Assembly (NCBI RefSeq): GCF_018343715.1 | Contig: NZ_JAGYPL010000001.1 | Coordinates: forward strand, 62,001 to 126,000 | DNA: 64,000 nucleotides | Direction of reading: 5' to 3' | From: Bacillus sp. FJAT-49711 | GTDB lineage: Bacteria > Bacillota > Bacilli > Bacillales > Bacillaceae_C | Shown: piece by piece, positions 8,587-16,337 of the stretch | How positions within the stretch are numbered: the first letter of the stretch is position 1 | Layout: the number at the start of each line of letters is the position of its first letter | Translations under genes and position numbers: made by a program | The notes under the pieces: model-generated | What the model was told of the DNA's origin: nothing | Databases searched by the model: none | What the model saw: only the letters and a program-made list of their open reading frames with translations

Positions 8587-9096
8587 ATGTATTTTACATA
8601 TGTAGACTGGAATAGGAGAGTCAAATTAACTTGGATTTCTAGCTCAATTCTTCCTGAACGCAACATAATTACGAGTGTGCATGGTTTTTGTTTTTTTTAA
8701 AACCAATTATTAATGATCGATTTAAATGATAGAGGTTGGGATTTTCCGGGAGGACATATTGAAATAGAGGAAACGCCCGAAGAATGTTTTAAACGTGAGG
8801 CTATGGAGGAAGGGTATGTGGAAGGCGATTGTCGCCTTTTAGGGTATGTTGAAGTGAATCATCAAGAAAATATTAATTGGAATGAAAGCAGTCCTTATCC
8901 ACTAGTGGGCTATCAAGTTTTTTATCGAATGGATATTCAAAAGCTCCATCCATTTGCAGGAGAATATGAATCTTCTAAAAGGATATTCATTGCTCCAAGT
9001 GAGGTATCGGAATATTATGATGGTTGGCATGGGGTAAACGAAGAAATTATGAAGGAAGCTATGCGAGGTTTAGTATTAAATGAGCATCAGGACTGA
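8587..9096 (+). pseudogene. NUDIX hydrolase with in-frame nonsense codon
   Basis: The ATG at 8587 has ribosome site GAGGTG and opens a frame that reads KLTWISSSILPERN...TSVHGFCFF, stops at TAA 8698-8700, and continues in the same frame NQLLMIDLNDRGWDFPGGH to 9096. Together these 169 codons match a full NUDIX (MutT-like) hydrolase; the NUDIX box runs from GGHIEIEETPEEC to REAMEEGY. Codon 38 is the only interruption and a single substitution (for example GAA or AAA to TAA) would explain it. The downstream part could restart at ATG 8713, but that start lacks a ribosome site and would lose the first beta strands. It is therefore a probable pseudogene. Confidence 0.75.
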
Positions 9097-9592
9097 AACA
9101 ATAAATGATTATAAAGCAGTTTATGATTTAAATTATGAGGCTTTTGGGAGTCGAGACGACGAAGCTAAATTAGTAGAGAAGATTCGAGAATCTTCTCGTT
9201 TTATTCCAGAGCTTTCCATCGTAGCTGAAATAAATGGAGAAATGGTTGGCCATATTTTGCTAAGTAAAGCAAATGTTGTAAAGGACGAGGAGTTTTTCGA
9301 GGTAATTGTGCTTGCGCCAGTTGCAGTTAAACCGAGTTTTCAGAAAAAAGGCGTTGGAAGTGGATTGATTCGTGAAGGATTAAAAAGGGTGAAGGAACTG
9401 AACTATGGACTTGTATTATTAATTGGCCATCCTTCCTATTATCCGAAATTTGGATTTAAGCCTGCTCGTCCATTTGGGTTGGAATTACTTCAGTTTGACG
9501 TACCGGACGATGTTTTTATGGTTTGTGAATTAAGAGCGGGGGAACTTGATCTTATTAAAGGGGAACTAAAGTATCCGTCGGCATTTTTTTAA
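9080..9592 (+). CDS. GNAT family N-acetyltransferase
   Basis: 170 residues with the GNAT core: beta strand EVIVLAPVAVKP followed by the acetyl-CoA-binding loop SFQKKGVGSGLIREGLKR (Q-x-x-G-x-G). The tail GHPSYYPKFGFKPARPFGL is typical of the YhbS-like branch that acetylates unknown small molecules. The ATG overlaps the NUDIX stop by 17 bp, so translation would depend on coupling to the damaged gene upstream; whether it is still expressed is open. Confidence 0.78.
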   Translation: MSIRTETINDYKAVYDLNYEAFGSRDDEAKLVEKIRESSRFIPELSIVAEINGEMVGHILLSKANVVKDEEFFEVIVLAPVAVKPSFQKKGVGSGLIREGLKRVKELNYGLVLLIGHPSYYPKFGFKPARPFGLELLQFDVPDDVFMVCELRAGELDLIKGELKYPSAFF

Positions 9593-9606
9593 AGAGGGAT
9601 TTTGAA

Positions 9607-10555
9607 GTGAATGATAAAATAAGTGACTTGCTTAATAGAGTATTAGATAGAGATATACGGGAGTTTAGACTAGAATCAAAAGGATTTCAAAATATCGTTG
9701 CAACATTTAAAGTAGATGAGAATCAATATGTTGCGCGGTTAAGCGATAAAAAAAAGAATGGGTTGAAGCAGAAATTAAATGGTTGGATTACTTGCAAGAC
9801 AAAGGGATACGTCTTGCAGCACCTGTTCGGTTTAATGAATTGGAAAAAGTAATTGAAATCACCAGATCAAGAAAGGTATTTGCTTACTTTTTTCCAACAT
9901 ACTTATGGCCAGCCGGTAAATGTTTTGGAAAGTACTGAATGGAATAGTGCATTTTTTTATCGGTGGGTAGGACGATTGGATCTTTACACAATATTTCTTC
10001 GCCTTCTCTAGATCGGCCAGAAGGTTTGGCCAATTTCCATTCTAAAGAAATTGGCTGAAAGATTGTTACGAACAATTACATACGCAGATTAATAAATTTT
10101 CAAAGACGCTTAATTATTTTGGACTTGTTCATAATGACCTTCACCAAGGTAATCTCCACATTGTGAATGGTGAGATTGTTCTTTTTGACTTTGATGATTG
10201 TACCTATCAATTTTTTGCCCAAGATTTAGCAGTGTCCATCTATCATGCTATATGGACAGGAACTTCTTTTCATTCTGAGTGGGAGGATTTCCCTAATTAT
10301 TTTCTTACTCATTTATTAGAAGGGTATCTTTCTGAGCGACAACTTTCCAAAGAGATGTACGAACAGCTTTTGATTCTTTTACAAATGAGGGAGCTGTTTT
10401 TATACAATTTATTCAAAGAAAAATGGAATCCAGAATCGATGCAAGACTGGCAGTTCGAAATACTCCAGGAATTAGAACTTAATTTGATTGAGAAGCGAAT
10501 TCCGTATGAGCAGGAACTAGAGAAAGTTAGGCATTATTTTAAAAAAGGCCGTTGA
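9607..10555 (+). pseudogene. Aminoglycoside/choline-kinase-like phosphotransferase, multiply frameshifted
   Basis: Pieces of one APH-fold protein are spread over all three frames. From the GTG at 9607: KISDLLNRVLDR..YVARLSDKK; then a shift to WVEAEIKWLDYLQDKGIRLAAP; then to the AFFYRWG segment; then to RTIGSLHNIS; then to the catalytic loop GLVHNDLHQGNLH with VLFDFDDCT near 10125-10200, which continues open to 10555. At least four frame changes are needed. The catalytic HNDLHQGN and metal-binding DFDD motifs survive in sequence but cannot be joined to the N-lobe. It lies directly after the acetyltransferase gene and next to an IS, in a decaying cluster. Confidence 0.85.
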
Positions 10556-10563
10556 TTTAAAAA

Positions 10564-10603
10564 CATCGAAATCCCCTCCCGCAAACGTGGAGGGCACTGA
10601 AAA
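10564..10603 (-). repeat. 40-bp repeat, left copy (inverted relative to 12439-12477)
   Basis: Read on the minus strand it begins TTTTCAGTGCCCTCC and ends GGGGATTTCGATG. The same outer sequences occur on the plus strand at 12439-12477. The inner few bases (ACGTTT versus AAACGT) are in opposite order in the two copies. The CCCTCC/GGAGGG arms make a small hairpin. Confidence 0.75.
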
Positions 10604-10640
10604 TCTTCGATTTTTTGGGAGACAAAATAAAATATTAAAA

Positions 10641-10688
10641 AAATACGACCTTAAAATTCCAAGAAGTTGAATTTTGGGTCGTATTTTT
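10641..10688 (-). terminator. Hairpin terminator downstream of IS1182-type transposase
   Basis: AAATACGACC (10641-10650) pairs with GGTCGTATTT (10677-10686), with further pairing inside (TAAAATTC with GAATTTT), and is flanked by A and T runs. It lies 27 bp past the restored transposase stop. Confidence 0.65.
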
Positions 10689-10714
10689 GATTGAGATGGA
10701 ATATTTTTCTCATT

Positions 10715-12168
10715 TTAATTCATCAGTTTCAATATTCTTTTCAGATTAACTGTAAATATGGCCATGGCACCTTGTAATTCCATGCCAATTAGACCCGAGG
10801 ATTTTGCAACATTGTACCCGTGTCTGTGTTTTAATTCGCTATTTTTAGCCTCTATTTTATAACGTTCTTTAGATTTTTCTTTAAAATACTCACTTTCTTG
10901 AAATTGGGCCTGTACTTGATGTTCATCCGATTTAATCGTAACGGAATACGTTTTACTTTTGGCCCCTTCTTTATAGCATCCATCTTTAAAAGGGCAACTT
11001 TTACATTTTTCAATATCAAAAAATATATGTAACGTGTATTTTTATTACCTTCATTTGTTCTTACCCCGCGTGCTTTACGAATTGCCATATGACCAGCCTT
11101 ACAAACATACATTCCTGCATCCTTATTGAATTCAAAATCATCTTCATTTTTTCGATTTCCTTGAGTAATGATGGGATTTAATTTGGCTACTAATTTTATT
11201 TCATTCTTCTTAGTGTACTCGATATTTCCCTTTTCAGAATAGGCTGTATCACCAATGACATTCTCAACTTTAATGCCCGCTTTAATACTTTTTTCAATTA
11301 GACCTTCTAATTGTTTACCGTCGTTCTTTTCACCAGAAGTTACTATGGCGGCCGTGATAATCCGTTCTTCACTCATGGCAATATGAGTTTTGTATCCGAA
11401 GAAAGAAGAATCAGCTGTTTTATGTCCGACTTTGGCATCTTGGTCTTCTGAAATTTGTAAATGTTCAATGTCATCGTAAACCGTTTTTTTTAGAAGATTT
11501 AATTGTTCTTTCACTTTTGGATACTGGGTAAGGGTGTCTTCCTTTTCAATCACTTCAATAAGTTTTTGGCAATAATCAATTTCATTCTCAAGGACATCTG
11601 TTTTATTTTTAGTAGGAAATTTACTTTTCATGTTTTCATCAATCTTATAAACTGCTTTTCTAAGTTTTTTAGAACACTCAATCAGGATTTCCCTAGGTAA
11701 CTTCTGATTGTATCGAGCTTTTGTATGGGTGGCATCTACGATAATGGATTTACTTTTGATAATTTCCTTTTCGATGGCAATTTCAACGGTCTTATTAACT
11801 AGCATGTCTAACAGGTTTACATCTTTTAAACGAAGTTTTCGAAACTTGGTTAAAGAACTTGGCTCGATTACCGGCTCCTCCGGAGCCATGTGAAGAAAAT
11901 ACTTAAATGACATATCGTATTTCGACCGATCGACTACATCAACATCAGATAGGTCATAAATAGTTTTTAACAATAAATATTTGAACATGCGAATAGGGTC
12001 GATAGCGTTTCGACCATTATCATGACAATATTTATCCTTAAGTTCATCATAAACAAAAGAGAAATCAACCAGATTGTTAAGTTTACGTAAAAGATTATCC
12101 TCTGGAACAACTAAATCATAAATACCCATATAAGTACTGAAAATCATGGATTGTTGATTTTGTATCAT
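10715..12168 (-). pseudogene. IS1182-family transposase, one frameshift
   Basis: The start at 12168 (MIQNQQSMIFSTYMGIYDLV, preceded by GGGTGG) opens a DDE transposase of the IS1182 type: KYLLLKTIYDLSDVDVVDRS, then IVDATHTKARYN, then GDTAYSEKGNIEY. At an A6 run on the plus strand (11018-11023) the frame is lost; adding one base restores DIEKCKSCPFKDGC, the zinc-ribbon-like Cys motif, and a normal C-terminus ELKHRHGYNVAKSSGLIGM to a TAA at 10715-10717. Without the fix the frame runs on as nonsense to 10852. It may be a true inactivating deletion, a sequencing slip at the homopolymer, or less likely slippage used for expression. Confidence 0.85.
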
Positions 12169-12295
12169 AGTAACCACCCGTTTGAAATTGATACTATAAT
12201 TATACAGAAAAAAAGGCATAAATCCCTTACGTATAAGGAATTTATGCCCCTTGATTTTGTATTTGGTTAAAACTATTAACAAAATTTTTAATACA

Positions 12296-12477
12296 GTTGA
12301 TTGGAGCGGAAGGCGGCGACTCCTGCGGGATGAACGTGCAGCTTGAGACCCTGCAGGAGCGTAGCGACGAAGCGGCTCAAGACACGCCCCGCGGAAAGCG
12401 TCCGCCTGTAGCGCAAATCAACATCCCCGTTAAGGACTTTTTCAGTGCCCTCCAAACGTGGCGGGGGGATTTCGATG
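12296..12477. repeat. Dispersed MITE-like repeat, copy A
   Basis: It starts GTTGATTGGAGCGGAAGGCG and its core ends CCTGTAGCGCAAATCAAC at 12422; the ends form an imperfect inverted repeat around TTGATT. The same ends occur at 39863-40008. From 12439 it carries the 40-bp CAGTGCCCTCC tail. It abuts the stop codon of the DinB gene. An apparent ORF inside it is not a gene. Confidence 0.7.
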
Positions 12478-12936
12478 CTAACTTAAAGCATTATGAATTG
12501 ATTTAAAGATTCCTGCATGGAGGCCTTCGTGAAATATGACGAATTGAAGAAAAGCATCGACAGTGTCCATCTCATGATTTGCAATTATAAACGATTCAGA
12601 CGCTTTATTATTTATTTTTCCTGCAAAAAAAGTATCAATATAACGACTCTGCATTTTTAAAGCCTCTATTAATTCTTCTGTAGAAGGAGGGGTTTCCGTC
12701 CAATCAGTTGGCTGAGTTCCAGGGGCAAAAAATGTTACCCATTTGCGATTTTTTATATCATACTGTTGTTCTGCTTTGTTCAATAATATTTCTGCTGTAA
12801 TAAATATATGCCCAACATTCCAGCGGATCGAATTGGAAAAACCATTCGGAATAAAATCCCACTTATCCAATTTTGTTTGATTTAGTGCTCTTATCGTATA
12901 AGTACGAACAAATTGAAACTGTTTTAATGTGATCAT
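12478..12936 (-). CDS. DinB family protein
   Basis: 152 residues, four-helix DinB/YfiT-like fold. Three histidine regions that usually hold a divalent metal are visible: WNVGHIF (about residue 43), ANHEMD (about 119) and HEGLHAG (about 136). Members include thiol transferases and many uncharacterised enzymes; the reaction here is unknown. Ribosome site AAGGAGG precedes the ATG at 12936. It is divergent from the esterase gene and its stop codon touches repeat copy A. Confidence 0.82.
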   Translation of the reverse strand: MITLKQFQFVRTYTIRALNQTKLDKWDFIPNGFSNSIRWNVGHIFITAEILLNKAEQQYDIKNRKWVTFFAPGTQPTDWTETPPSTEELIEALKMQSRYIDTFFAGKINNKASESFIIANHEMDTVDAFLQFVIFHEGLHAGIFKSIHNALS

Positions 12937-13054
12937 TTTTCAGCGCCTCCTTTTTCAAAGGTAATCCCATTATATACCATCTTTAGCACTCGTTGTTATG
13001 AGATATAAGTGCTAAAATAATATTATTAAAGATAAAACAGAAAGGGTGTCTTAT

Positions 13055-13807
13055 TTGCAAAAGGCGGTCTCAATTTCTCATAACGGACTTACTCTTCGTG
13101 GAATGGAGCATATTCCATCGGGAGAAACGCTACCTGCAGTCATTTTATTCCATGGATTTACAGGAAATAAGCTCGAGCCCCATCGCTTATTTTTAAAAAT
13201 TTCAAGAACGTTGGAAAAACAAGGTTTTGCCAGTTTTCGTTTTGATTTCCTTGGCAGCGGTGAGAGTGATGGAGATTTCCAGGACATGACCGTATCAAAG
13301 GAATTTGAAGAAGCGGGCACAATATTTGAGTATGTAAAATCCCATCCTAAGATTGACGAAAATCGAATAATATTATTGGGTCTCAGCATGGGAGGGCTCG
13401 TTGCTAGTTTACTAGCAGGAGAATTGAATAACCAGCTTGAGAAATTAGTTTTACTTGCTCCAGCAGGAACAATGGATCAAATTGTAGAACCGATGGAGGC
13501 GACAGTTCCTTATATTGCCAGCCACAACGCATACGATCACGGAGGAAACCTTGTTGGCAAAGAATTTGGTGAAGATTTAAAAACCTTAAATGTATGGTCG
13601 CGCGCAGCGAAATATAAAGGAAAAGTTTTACTTATCCATGGAACCAAAGACGATGTCGTCCCATATGAAGTGTCTAAATTATATATTGAACATTGTTACG
13701 GTGATCAAGCAACGCTACATACTATTGAGAATGGAGATCACACATTTAATTCCTATCACTGGGAGAACGAAGTGATTGATTCTATTTTGGAGTTTGTAAG
13801 AAAATAA
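13055..13807 (+). CDS. Alpha/beta hydrolase, feruloyl-esterase-like
   Basis: An alpha/beta hydrolase of about 250 residues. The oxyanion motif is FHGFTGNK, the nucleophile elbow GLSMGG holds the catalytic Ser, and the acid and base are in GTKDDVVP and GDHTF. The segment order resembles cinnamoyl/feruloyl esterases. The frame allows a GTG at 13046, but AAAGGGTG overlaps it; the TTG at 13055 has proper spacing, so I start there. Cytoplasmic, no signal peptide. A hairpin terminator follows and is shared with the convergent iadA gene. Confidence 0.8.
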   Translation: MQKAVSISHNGLTLRGMEHIPSGETLPAVILFHGFTGNKLEPHRLFLKISRTLEKQGFASFRFDFLGSGESDGDFQDMTVSKEFEEAGTIFEYVKSHPKIDENRIILLGLSMGGLVASLLAGELNNQLEKLVLLAPAGTMDQIVEPMEATVPYIASHNAYDHGGNLVGKEFGEDLKTLNVWSRAAKYKGKVLLIHGTKDDVVPYEVSKLYIEHCYGDQATLHTIENGDHTFNSYHWENEVIDSILEFVRK

Positions 13808-13815
13808 TTATAGTA

Positions 13816-13844
13816 AAAAGCCGATTCACGAATCGGCTTTTTTT
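13816..13844. terminator. Bidirectional terminator, esterase/iadA
   Basis: AAAAGCCGATT (13816-13826) pairs with AATCGGCTTTT (13831-13841), with T residues beyond. It separates two convergent genes. Confidence 0.85.
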
Positions 13845-13849
13845 AAATA

Positions 13850-15022
13850 TTATTCAAATGTCCCTTTCACAACGGCCTCACCATTTTCAACCATAATCTT
13901 CCCCATAGCAAACACCGTATCAATCGTCAAATCTTTTTTATTTAATATAACTAAATCAGCATCCTTGCCTTTCATAATCCTTCCTTTTTGATCTAACTTT
14001 AAAATGGAGGCTGGACTTTGAGTAATCACTTTGAAAGCTACTTCAGGAGAAATTCCTTCAGTTAAAATTGCATCCCGCACTTCGGCAAAAAGGGACGAAA
14101 CCTTTCCAATTCCTAGCCCTATAAAATTCCCCTGCTCATCAAATTTCGGTAGACTTCCTTGAGCATCGGATGTGAAGGTAATTTGTTCAATATCAATCTC
14201 TTCGTCTAGCAATCTTTTTAAAGCTTTACTACATTTTATGTTCCAGTCATCTTTTGAATTTGGTATTGAACTCGTCGTAAAATCAATATAGCCGCCGTTC
14301 CGGGCATATTCAATCGCCGCTTCAAATAAATGCGGGTTGCGATTCATATGGGTGGGGTAAAATTGCTGAATCGGAATCTCAGTTGTTTTCACGACCTCTT
14401 CAATTAATCGAACATGTTCATAACTATCGCCTACATGAACATTTACGACTCCTGCTTTGCCAGACAACATGCCTCCAATTCTAGCGGCAGATGCGATTTT
14501 TGCTAATTCCTCTGCAGTTGGTTGCGAGGAACGATGATCAGAAATCGCAATTTCACCGACACCGATAATTTTATCAATGAGGATAATATCATCTTCAATT
14601 TTATCCATTAATGTTTTAACAGGAACTTGGTAGGAACCTGTTTGAACATAGCAAGTAATTCCTTCTTCTTCTAATCCTCGTGCTTTCGCTATTAAATTAG
14701 ACATCGATCTTGTCGTTCCATCGGTTCCAATTACGCCGATAATCGTTGTTACACCAGCGAGTGTTGCCTCCGTCAATTGAAGTTCGGGAGTCCTTGTTCG
14801 ATAACTGCCCTCGCCGCCCCCTCCAGTAATATGAACATGAGCATCTATGAAACCGGGAACAACCATTTTATCTGTTGCATCCACAACATTAATTTGAACA
14901 AAGCTGTTAGGAACATCGATTGAGTCTTGAATATACCCAATCTTTTGATCGACAAGTAAAATGTCCTTTTTTCCAATATAATCGGGAGTAAAGACTTCTC
15001 CGTTTTTAATTAAAGTTAACAT
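13850..15022 (-). CDS. iadA: Isoaspartyl (beta-aspartyl) dipeptidase
   Basis: 390 residues of the amidohydrolase superfamily, matching isoaspartyl dipeptidase, which cleaves beta-aspartyl dipeptides from damaged proteins. Metal and active-site motifs are seen in order: HVHITGGGGEGSY, GVGEIAISDHRSS, VNVHVGDS, YPTHMNRN and FTSDAQGS. The segment GVGEIAISD has a glutamate where E. coli IadA carries the carboxylated lysine in GVKCAISD; without an alignment I cannot say it takes the same role. It stands alone between a terminator and a 180-bp upstream region. Cytoplasmic. Confidence 0.87.
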   Translation of the reverse strand: MLTLIKNGEVFTPDYIGKKDILLVDQKIGYIQDSIDVPNSFVQINVVDATDKMVVPGFIDAHVHITGGGGEGSYRTRTPELQLTEATLAGVTTIIGVIGTDGTTRSMSNLIAKARGLEEEGITCYVQTGSYQVPVKTLMDKIEDDIILIDKIIGVGEIAISDHRSSQPTAEELAKIASAARIGGMLSGKAGVVNVHVGDSYEHVRLIEEVVKTTEIPIQQFYPTHMNRNPHLFEAAIEYARNGGYIDFTTSSIPNSKDDWNIKCSKALKRLLDEEIDIEQITFTSDAQGSLPKFDEQGNFIGLGIGKVSSLFAEVRDAILTEGISPEVAFKVITQSPASILKLDQKGRIMKGKDADLVILNKKDLTIDTVFAMGKIMVENGEAVVKGTFE

Positions 15023-15201
15023 ATATGTTCAAACCCTTCTGTATGAAAAATACTCTAATATATTGTACACCTTTTCCTAATCCCATTTCTTATTGACTTT
15101 AAACCTTCCAATGGATTCAATAATATAGAAAAGATAATATGAAACTAAAATGGCATTAAGACGTATATGTATGAAAAGATTAATCGAGGGGAGGCCAAAA
15201 A

Positions 15202-15384
15202 ATGAGTGATCAAGACCGACTAATGACGGAGATTGCTGAATTAAAAGAAACAGTTAAAAAATTGGAATCAGAAATAGAGGATATTAAATTTTTTACAAAA
15301 AGACCACTCCTTGATTCGGGGACAATTGGAACCATCGGAGGATTAATTTTAGGGGCACTTGCTATTATTGGGATATTTTGGTGA
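15202..15384 (+). CDS. Small coiled-coil membrane protein, 60 residues
   Basis: The N-terminal half (MSDQDRLMTEIAELKETVKK) is a heptad-like charged helix; the C-terminal 20 residues (GTIGGLILGALAIIGIFW) form one membrane helix. The ribosome site GAGGGGAGG is strong, so translation is likely. The function is unknown; the layout suggests a helix bundle anchored at the membrane. Not recognised as a named family. Confidence 0.65.
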   Translation: MSDQDRLMTEIAELKETVKKLESEIEDIKFFTKRPLLDSGTIGTIGGLILGALAIIGIFW

Positions 15385-15427
15385 AAGAAAACATGCCCTT
15401 CGCAATTAGCAAAAGGGCATGCACTAC

Positions 15428-15559
15428 GTCCAGCTTCAGCGCCTCTAGCAAATTTCTTGCCATTCTCCCTACCCAACATCGATTCGCCCTGTGGACCCAT
15501 CGTGTTTCCTTTATCTAAGTCAAAGGCCCTGAAATTTGTAGGTCGATGAACAGACGCTT
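15428..15559 (+). repeat. Dispersed repeat family 2, copy A
   Basis: It begins GTCCAGCTTCAGCGCCT and ends GTCGATGAACAGACGCTT. Copy B at 51353-51509 has the same two ends with a few substitutions and a partly different interior. A CATGCCCTT/AAGGGCATG hairpin (15392-15421) lies just before it, after the small gene. Confidence 0.65.
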
Positions 15560-15570
15560 CCGTTTTGAAC

Positions 15571-16185
15571 TTAACGTGCGTTCGGAAACACTCTTCTAAC
15601 AGTATCGCTAAATTCGTTAAAGAAACCACTTACTGGACGTCCAGCGTTTATATCATTTCGATAGCCAGTCATACGATTGAAGAAATCTGGGTTTTCGGAA
15701 ATATAGACGTTATCGATATTATTATCGACATCTCTAACTTGTTTAGCGATTTTTCTTTGAACAGTACTACTCATTTCATTATTTCCTTTATTGCTTAACT
15801 TTACTGCTACATAAGCATTTCGCCTAGTAACAAGCACATTTGCAGTATCAACCTCTTTTAGCTTTGTAATCTCATCCGCAATATTATCTGCTACGTCGAT
15901 TCGATTATTGTCATTGAAATCACGATCATTATTTACACCATTTCTAGTGTTATTAACATTGAATCCATTTGGATTATTTACACCCATGCCATCTCGTGTT
16001 GTTACATTTCGATTATCATTTGTCCAATTTCTGTTCGTATCAACGTTAGGGTTATAGCGAACTCCAAGTGGAGTATTTCCGTTATTATCTGCAATTTGGT
16101 CATTATTTTTATTGTTAGTTCCGCATCCACCCATCAGCATGACGGAAACCAAACCTACACAAGCAATAGATTTTGCAAATTTCAT
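15571..16185 (-). CDS. YhcN/YlaJ-family sporulation lipoprotein
   Basis: 204 residues. The signal peptide ends in the lipobox LMGGC with Cys21 as lipidation site, so the protein is anchored to the outer face of the membrane. Residues 25-95 are an Asn/Asp-rich low-complexity stretch; residues 95-175 match the YhcN/YlaJ domain (ADEITKLKEVDTANVLVTRR, then VKLSNKG), found in spore membrane lipoproteins. It is probably made in the forespore. Ribosome site GGAGG precedes the ATG. It is divergent from sftA. Confidence 0.82.
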   Translation of the reverse strand: MKFAKSIACVGLVSVMLMGGCGTNNKNNDQIADNNGNTPLGVRYNPNVDTNRNWTNDNRNVTTRDGMGVNNPNGFNVNNTRNGVNNDRDFNDNNRIDVADNIADEITKLKEVDTANVLVTRRNAYVAVKLSNKGNNEMSSTVQRKIAKQVRDVDNNIDNVYISENPDFFNRMTGYRNDINAGRPVSGFFNEFSDTVRRVFPNAR

Positions 16186-16337
16186 TCATTCTCCTCCTTT
16201 TTATCGTGATTCTTTTATAATGTTCCATTTGCTTCAATTTTTATCCTCATTTTTTGTTATAATGAATAAATGGCAGCTATGACGGTATCTGGTAAAAAGA
16301 CCGTATTTAGACAGAATTGAAAGAATAGAGGGATAAG

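Larger units (their letters stand above)
10564..12477. mobile_element. IS1182-type insertion region bracketed by inverted 40-bp repeats
   Basis: The unit contains the transposase, a terminator hairpin at its 3' side and a second hairpin (GGCATAAAT ... ATTTATGCC, about 12213-12245) upstream of the transposase. Clear short terminal inverted repeats of the IS itself were not found by eye. The bracketing inverted repeats belong to a dispersed intergenic repeat family, so the IS may have entered an existing repeat, or the two were mobilised together. Confidence 0.55.

Noticed and set aside
12297-12506. 69-codon plus-strand frame
   Set aside because: It lies in a dispersed repeat with copies elsewhere and shows no ribosome site.
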